Below, piece after piece: positions 7,909 to 10,797 of a stretch of 10,797 nucleotides of DNA (its first letter is position 1; every line of letters begins with the position of its first letter). The stretch comes from Bacteroidales bacterium (GTDB lineage Bacteria > Bacteroidota > Bacteroidia > Bacteroidales > UBA4181). Both the position numbers and the translations under genes were made by a program. The stretch lies in contig JAISDP010000239.1 of NCBI GenBank assembly GCA_031264715.1, positions 1-10,797 of the forward strand, read 5' to 3'. The notes beneath the pieces are model-generated. The model was not told the origin of the DNA. It searched no databases and saw nothing but the letters and a program-made list of their open reading frames with translations.

Positions 7909-7957
7909 GATGGATTATTTGATGATGGATGGCAAATAAATTTGATTTCCAGATTAA

Positions 7958-7985
7958 TGCGGGGATGTCATTTCACATCCCCGCA
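7958..7985 (-). terminator. GC-rich hairpin between barrel and channel genes
   Basis: Perfect 11-bp arms TGCGGGGATGT (7958-7968) and ACATCCCCGCA (7975-7985) enclose a six-base loop. On the minus transcript it follows the barrel gene stop by about 47 bases and is trailed only by TTAATCTGG, a weak T-tract. It could be a partial terminator or attenuator, or a stabilising 3' end of the barrel mRNA. Another small dyad, ATACCA-AA-TGGTAT (7995-8008), lies just upstream on the minus transcript. Confidence 0.6.
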
Positions 7986-8032
7986 AGATTAAAAATACCA
8001 AATGGTATGTCGATGATTAAAAAAATGGTACG

Positions 8033-8641
8033 TTAAAACCTGAATCCCAGTCCCAGGCTAACGGTTTGCGGGAACATCTTTCCATTGCCATGGTCGATCA
8101 TATCCAGGAATCCGATTTTGTATCCTGCATTGATCTGCAGGCCGTTGCGGAATTCGTACCCGACAGTGGCGCCACCGCCAAAATCCAGGCGTTTCAGATA
8201 ATCCGTGTCGTACAGGTCTATATTGCCCTTTTTGTACTCCGCGCTGAATCCGCAACCGATGTACGGCCCAACTCCTGCATAAAACCTGCCGTTGCCGGAA
8301 TTCCATTGCCCTAATGCATATACGGGGACTTCTACACCCCAGTATTCGAAGTCGGTTTTGCTGGTCGACATCTTCATTTTACTGGTCGACATCTTCATTT
8401 TGCTCGTCTTATAATGGAACAGCAATTCGGGCTGTATTGCAAAATGTTCGGCGATGTCCACTTTCATAAAACCGCCAAGGCTTGCGCCGAATTTCATATC
8501 GTTGCTTGCGCCTCTCATATCCTTCAGGATAAAATTCGACATGTTGGCATCAGCTTTGATGCCTGCACTGATGTTTTGAGCATTTGCCGCGGTAAATCCA
8601 AGGCCTAATACTGCTGCTACTGTTACTACTAACTTTTTCAT
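8033..8641 (-). CDS. Small outer-membrane beta-barrel protein (PorT-like/OmpX-like)
   Basis: The 202-residue protein has a clear signal peptide (1-21, cleavage after TAANA, before Gln22). Alternating polar/hydrophobic strands with Gly and aromatic residues follow, and it ends in VSLGLGFRF with a terminal Phe, the signal recognised by the outer-membrane barrel assembly machine. Motifs such as GVEVPVYALGQW and FYAGVGPYIGCGF are typical of the Bacteroidota PorT-type outer-membrane barrels. Its role is unknown. Residues about 78-94 hold a duplicated TSKMKMS unit, probably in an outward-facing loop. It sits between the TetR gene and the efflux channel gene, behind two copies of the regulator's palindrome, so it is very likely under the same control as the pump. 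It is not a normal RND component. Confidence 0.85.
   Translation of the reverse strand: MKKLVVTVAAVLGLGFTAANAQNISAGIKADANMSNFILKDMRGASNDMKFGASLGGFMKVDIAEHFAIQPELLFHYKTSKMKMSTSKMKMSTSKTDFEYWGVEVPVYALGQWNSGNGRFYAGVGPYIGCGFSAEYKKGNIDLYDTDYLKRLDFGGGATVGYEFRNGLQINAGYKIGFLDMIDHGNGKMFPQTVSLGLGFRF
8361..8402. repeat. 21-bp in-frame tandem duplication within barrel gene
   Basis: Two copies of a 21-bp unit (8361-8381 and 8382-8402) differ only at the last base. On the minus strand they encode TSKMKMS twice, followed by a third partial TSK. Because the period is a multiple of three, gain or loss of copies keeps the frame and would only lengthen or shorten a probable surface loop. Confidence 0.85.
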
Positions 8642-8663
8642 GATACTCTAATTTATGAATGAT

Positions 8664-8693
8664 TACTACTATTATTACTACTACTACTACTAT
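8664..8693. repeat. Trinucleotide repeat (TAY)10 in barrel gene leader
   Basis: Ten consecutive triplets, all TAC or TAT, lie 23-52 bp in front of the barrel start codon (8639-8641). On the transcript this is (RUA)10. The block lies between the palindromic operators and the start codon, so copy-number change would alter leader length or promoter spacing. Confidence 0.8.
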
Positions 8694-8730
8694 TGATTAT
8701 TTATGAATTCTAACTGTTTTCTTATCTTTA

Positions 8731-8746
8731 GTGAACAATCGTTCAC
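8731..8746. promoter_or_regulatory. TetR-type operator 1 (barrel/efflux operon side)
   Basis: GTGAACAATCGTTCAC is a 16-bp palindrome with one mismatch to the consensus RTGAACGNNCGTTCAC. It is about 90 bp in front of the barrel start codon and 19 bp from operator 2. Being between the regulator gene and the efflux genes, and near identical to sites in front of the regulator gene itself, it is the likely binding site through which the regulator controls the efflux genes. Confidence 0.8.
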
Positions 8747-8764
8747 CTTCCGGTTTAAAAAGAA

Positions 8765-8780
8765 GTGAACGTTCGTTCAC
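8765..8780. promoter_or_regulatory. TetR-type operator 2 (barrel/efflux operon side)
   Basis: GTGAACGTTCGTTCAC is a perfect 7-2-7 palindrome and the best match to the consensus on this side of the regulator gene. Its start is 34 bp from the start of operator 1, so the two dimers would bind slightly out of phase on the helix. It lies 18 bp past the end of the regulator gene. Confidence 0.82.
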
Positions 8781-8798
8781 CTGTTCTTGAAAAAAATA

Positions 8799-9404
8799 TT
8801 ATTTTTTAATTAAACTGTACAAATATTCCATATCCCGTTTCCAGATTTCGGCATGTTGCGAAAAATTCTTTTCCCGGTCATAGTCGGCCATCTCAATTTC
8901 AGGATTGGTTGATCCCGACGAAAAAAGTCCTGCTATGATGTCAACCCGTACATCGCCGCGTATTTCATCTTTTTCCAGGCTGTTGAGGATTGCCTTCTTC
9001 CACAGCTTCAAATTTTCGGCTTTTATCATCTCCGTCTGTTCGATGAAGCCGGGATAATGCTTGGCTGCCTGTATGATCAACGCGGTAAAATTCAGAAACC
9101 GGAGTTTAAGGTTCTGCTTGTCGAGTGCGATCATGACCCGTTTATGATAACGATAACGGTGTTCGATCATCTCAATCAGCGTCATGTCTTCGACAGCTTG
9201 TAGCTTGAAACGGTTGATCAGTCCTATCACATACTTGTCAATGACCGCAATGAACAGTTCGTCCTTGCTTTTGAAATACCGATACATGATTCCGCGCGAC
9301 ATGCCTAATTCTTTTTGCAGCACGGTTATGGAAGCGCTGTCGTAGCCATGGCTCATGAATACGTCAAATGCCTTTTCCAATATATATTCTTTACGGTCTT
9401 TCAT
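8799..9404 (-). CDS. TetR/AcrR-family transcriptional regulator of the efflux locus
   Basis: The 201-residue protein has the TetR N-terminal DNA-binding domain at 5-52. Helix 1 is ILEKAFDVFMSHGYDSASI, the helix-turn-helix is at about 26-46 (ITVLQKELGMSRGIMYRYFKS), and the family signature YRYFKSKDELFIAVID follows. The rest is a helical C-terminal ligand/dimer domain with no close match I can name. The family usually binds a 15-17 bp palindrome as a dimer, or a pair of dimers, and releases it when a small molecule binds. Six palindromes of one type flank this gene, so self-control and control of the downstream efflux genes are both very likely. The start ATG at 9402-9404 has an A/T-rich leader, and operator 3 begins 18 bp before it. 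The inducer cannot be read from sequence. Confidence 0.93.
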   Translation of the reverse strand: MKDRKEYILEKAFDVFMSHGYDSASITVLQKELGMSRGIMYRYFKSKDELFIAVIDKYVIGLINRFKLQAVEDMTLIEMIEHRYRYHKRVMIALDKQNLKLRFLNFTALIIQAAKHYPGFIEQTEMIKAENLKLWKKAILNSLEKDEIRGDVRVDIIAGLFSSGSTNPEIEMADYDREKNFSQHAEIWKRDMEYLYSLIKK

Positions 9405-9422
9405 AAAACTATCTTTAAAAAA

Positions 9423-9438
9423 ATGAACGTTTATTCAT
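9423..9438. promoter_or_regulatory. TetR-type operator 3 (degenerate), at regulator gene start
   Basis: ATGAACGTTTATTCAT keeps the left half-site but differs at two inner positions of the right half. It covers +1 to +16 of the proximal sigma-54-like promoter as predicted from its -24/-12 spacing, and lies 18 bp before the regulator start codon, a position where binding would block transcription. Confidence 0.6.
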
Positions 9439-9449
9439 GATGTTAACGA

Positions 9450-9466
9450 TCAAATTGCGTGCCAAA
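9450..9466 (-). promoter_or_regulatory. Sigma-54-like promoter P1 (proximal, -12 imperfect)
   Basis: The minus strand reads TTTGGCACGCAATTTGA. GGCAC with GG at -25/-24 matches the sigma-54 consensus TGGCACG-N4-TTGC, but the -12 C is an A. It shares the ten-base word GCGTGCCAAA (+ strand) with P2, and a transcript from it would begin at about 9438, at the edge of operator 3. No good housekeeping -33/-7 pair of the Bacteroidota kind was found at this site. Confidence 0.4.
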
Positions 9467-9487
9467 CTCGATATTTTTGATATAGAA

Positions 9488-9503
9488 ATGAACATTTGTT
9501 CAC
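9488..9503. promoter_or_regulatory. TetR-type operator 4
   Basis: ATGAACATTTGTTCAC is a palindrome that is perfect over its inner 14 bases (TGAACA-TT-TGTTCA), with A in place of the usual G at the inner arm position on both sides. It lies about 21 bp upstream of the -24 element of P1, at about -50 to -65 from the predicted start. Confidence 0.75.
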
Positions 9504-9590
9504 AAAATACCATGCCGATTGATATACTGCCGGATAGATAAACCTTACCCATGCTCCAAATGCGAATCTTCAAAGAACTGTTTTTAAAAC

Positions 9591-9606
9591 ATGAACGATT
9601 GTTCAC
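9591..9606. promoter_or_regulatory. TetR-type operator 5
   Basis: ATGAACGATTGTTCAC is a 16-bp palindrome with one inner mismatch. It covers +2 to +17 of the predicted transcript from the distal sigma-54-like promoter P2, the same position that operator 3 holds at P1. Confidence 0.78.
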
Positions 9607-9617
9607 GAAATCAATAC

Positions 9618-9634
9618 TGCAAAACGCGTGCCAA
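9618..9634 (-). promoter_or_regulatory. Sigma-54-like promoter P2 (distal, full -24/-12 match)
   Basis: The minus strand reads TTGGCACGCGTTTTGCA. TGGCAC, five bases, then TTGCA is a full match to the sigma-54 -24/-12 format, with GG (9632-9631) and GC (9620-9619) at the exact required spacing. The predicted start is 9607, one base before operator 5. No sigma-54 activator gene is in the window, so this is a sequence match only. Confidence 0.5.
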
Positions 9635-9699
9635 AAATAATATTCGAACCAAAAAAGTGAAACATATTTCTCAAATAGCTTATTTTTAGCTCGTTGAAA

Positions 9700-9715
9700 A
9701 TGAACGATCGTTCAC
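9700..9715. promoter_or_regulatory. TetR-type operator 6 (outermost)
   Basis: ATGAACGATCGTTCAC is a near-perfect palindrome; only the outermost A/C pair is asymmetric. It lies about 65 bp upstream of the P2 -24 element (about -93 to -108) and about 300 bp from the regulator gene, just past the stop of the truncated lipoprotein. This is far for a plain repressor site. Confidence 0.78.
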
Positions 9716-9771
9716 GGTGATGCCATTGACTTGAAAATACAGGGGCAACTACCTGCTCAGAAAATTATACG

Positions 9772-10251
9772 TCAACGACGCAATACACCGTATGAATGGT
9801 TGTTTTCAGCGCTTGCCGCAAGTAAAATTGGGAGAGCCTGCCCGGGCGAGTTATTATTATACACGCCGCCAATCAGCGTAATGTTGCGGTCGCGGATATG
9901 TTCCATATCTCCATTCGCATTACAAACTACACTGCAATCGGAACTGTCGGCAAGGAAAAGGCCGCAAGACTTGTCGGGGCACTCAATGGTTGTATTCGAA
10001 TGTATTTTAAGCGGCCGGCTGATCAGCGCCGCTCCGTCTAATATCAGGTGCAGCCGTCCCCATTCGGGCGCTTTATCAAGCAGCGTCTGCAGTTTTTCGG
10101 TCATGTCGGCGCCTCCGCCCTTATAAACGTCGCTGTTCAAGGTAACGCCCCATTCGCTGGCATAGACGGCGCGTGTTGCGGGACGGTTCGTACATCCGAC
10201 CATAAGGATTGTCCCTGCTAAAATATATAAACTTAGATATTTTGTTTTCAT
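9772..10251 (-). pseudogene. Truncated lipoprotein, N-terminal piece of a beta-helix (pectate lyase-like) protein
   Basis: The ORF encodes 159 residues. A lipoprotein signal (1-20, LMVGC with Cys20) predicts anchoring at the cell surface or periplasmic face. From about 34 the sequence looks like the opening of right-handed parallel beta-helix proteins of the pectate lyase/polygalacturonase type: a WGVTLNSD…GGGADMTEKLQTLLDKA segment, then short strands LHLILDGAALISRPLKIHSNTTIECPDKSCGLFL and DRNITLIGGVYNNNSPGQ. Full members run to several hundred residues with many coils, and here only about two coils exist before unrelated-looking sequence (ALPILLAASAENNHSYGVLRR) and a stop. No continuation is visible in any frame down to 9607. 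I read it as a broken remnant next to a glycan-related gene; a short functional protein is less likely. Start chosen at the ATG at 10249-10251 because the signal peptide follows it directly. Confidence 0.6.
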
Positions 10252-10299
10252 GTTATTTTATCAATTAAGAATTACTTTCGGAAAATAAGGGAAATCTGA

Positions 10300-10480
10300 A
10301 ATCCTGCCTTTCAGGCAACGGATACGGATGACGATGCCGTCCCTGCGGGCTACAAATATCCCGTCCCTGCGGGACTTGACGCCGACCGACGCTGAGACAG
10401 GTCGGACGTTGACGGGTTGGGGTGGAACTTTTGGGACTTCTTCTTAATTTTTGGGCAACCACACAGGGTTGCACCCTACA
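10300..10480. repeat. Hairpin-rich interspersed (REP-like) element
   Basis: This gap contains several short GC-rich dyads in a row: TGCCT-TTC-AGGCA (10305-10317), the 13-mer CCGTCCCTGCGGG twice 24 bp apart (10337-10349 and 10361-10373, the second able to pair as GTCCC-TGC-GGGAC), and GCAACC-ACACAG-GGTTGC (10455-10472). The make-up resembles the extragenic repeats scattered between genes in many Bacteroidota genomes. A 69-codon ORF across it on the minus strand is Arg/Pro/Ser-rich and reads as spurious. Confidence 0.55.
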
Positions 10481-10493
10481 TTATTCATTGTTT

Positions 10494-10526
10494 GAAAAAA
10501 ACGGCAGGCCCTGTCACAGCCTGCCG
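10494..10526 (-). terminator. Intrinsic terminator after discoidin-like gene
   Basis: CGGCAGGC (10502-10509) pairs perfectly with GCCTGCCG (10519-10526) around a nine-base loop. On the minus strand the stem is followed at once by seven T (10495-10501). It lies 15 bp past the stop of the discoidin-like gene, so it ends that transcript and separates it from the lipoprotein remnant and the efflux locus. Confidence 0.9.
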
Positions 10527-10541
10527 CCGTATCAAAACCGC

Positions 10542-10797
10542 TTATTCTCCGGTTGCGGGCGGTTCAGGTTCTATCGGTCTTAAATAGGAGACATACGTAA
10601 AATCATAACTGCCGTGAACTTCCGTAATATGGATCCGGTAATACCGCGCCCACACGAAAGGCGCTCCGTGCGTATCCACAAATCCCTCCTGATCCGCAAA
10701 AACAAGTTCCTGCACGGTACGAACAAACGGAAATTCTTCGGTTTCCAATACCGTTGTCCATGTTTCGCCGTCGTCGCTAACGTCGATGGTAAATGCC
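10542..10797 (-). CDS. C-terminal end of a discoidin (F5/8 type C)-like surface protein, 5' end outside window
   Basis: The frame is open to the window edge, giving 84 visible codons; the protein continues beyond it, so no start is assigned. The visible sequence FTIDVSDDGETWTTVLETEEFP … ARYYRIHITEVHGSYDFTYVSYLRPIEPEPPATGE carries the marks of F5/8 type C (discoidin) domains: the beta-strand plus SxDGxxW turn, then the ARYxRI strand close to the end. These domains bind sugars or cell-surface ligands and in Bacteroidota are common at the ends of secreted glycan-binding proteins and glycosidases. The Pro/Glu-rich tail (PIEPEPPATGE) follows the domain. What the rest of the protein does is not visible. 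A strong terminator follows. Confidence 0.7.
   Translation of the reverse strand, partial: AFTIDVSDDGETWTTVLETEEFPFVRTVQELVFADQEGFVDTHGAPFVWARYYRIHITEVHGSYDFTYVSYLRPIEPEPPATGE

Noticed and set aside
9415..9606. 63-codon minus-strand ORF upstream of the regulator
   Set aside because: It starts at a GTG inside operator 5 and runs through the operators and promoter words; composition is not protein-like.
9731..10126. 131-codon + strand ORF
   Set aside because: Antisense to the lipoprotein remnant, which has a signal peptide and a leader; the + frame shows no family features.
10337..10373. Possible CRISPR-like repeat pair
   Set aside because: Only two 13-bp copies with an 11-bp gap, too short for a CRISPR array, and better explained by the REP-like element.
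10265..10474. 69-codon minus-strand ORF
   Set aside because: Covers the hairpin-rich repeat and is Arg/Pro/Ser-rich, as expected of a chance frame through such a repeat.

Overview
The window looks like the chromosome of a Bacteroidota, probably a Bacteroidales. The reasons are A/T-rich gene leaders without clear Shine-Dalgarno sequences, a PorT-like small outer-membrane barrel, a lipoprotein beside a discoidin-type surface protein (as in glycan-use loci), and a GC-rich interspersed repeat of hairpins between genes. The family assignment is an inference; there is no rRNA or other taxonomic marker here.

Layout: the left edge (1-1384, + strand) carries most of a DDE-type transposase. Its N-terminal coiled-coil segment and catalytic body lie in different frames joined at a run of nine A, so it is either made by slippage or broken. 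From 1385 to 2102 there is no strong gene: a small minus-strand ORF of unknown function (possibly frameshifted) and two long perfect hairpins.

The core (2103-9404, all minus strand) is a complete tripartite efflux locus. In transcription order it is a TetR-family regulator, a PorT-like outer-membrane barrel protein, a TolC-like outer-membrane channel, a periplasmic adaptor, and an AcrB-like RND proton-driven pump with its proton-relay Asp-Asp and Lys residues present. Pump, adaptor and channel would together span both membranes and expel drugs or other amphiphiles. The regulator is flanked on both sides by copies of one palindrome (consensus RTGAACGNNCGTTCAC): two in front of the barrel gene and four in front of its own gene. 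In the region upstream of the regulator two sequences match the sigma-54 -24/-12 promoter format, each with a palindrome exactly at the predicted start site. This duplicated promoter/operator layout is the most unusual thing in the window.

The right end (9772-10797, minus strand) has the N-terminal stub of a lipoprotein that resembles the start of a beta-helix carbohydrate-active protein, then a hairpin-rich repeat, a clear terminator, and the C-terminal end of a discoidin (F5/8 type C)-like protein that runs off the window. Simple tandem repeats are common in the leaders of the efflux genes (trinucleotide before the barrel gene, heptamer before the pump gene, and a 21-bp duplication inside the barrel gene), which could make expression or surface loops variable.
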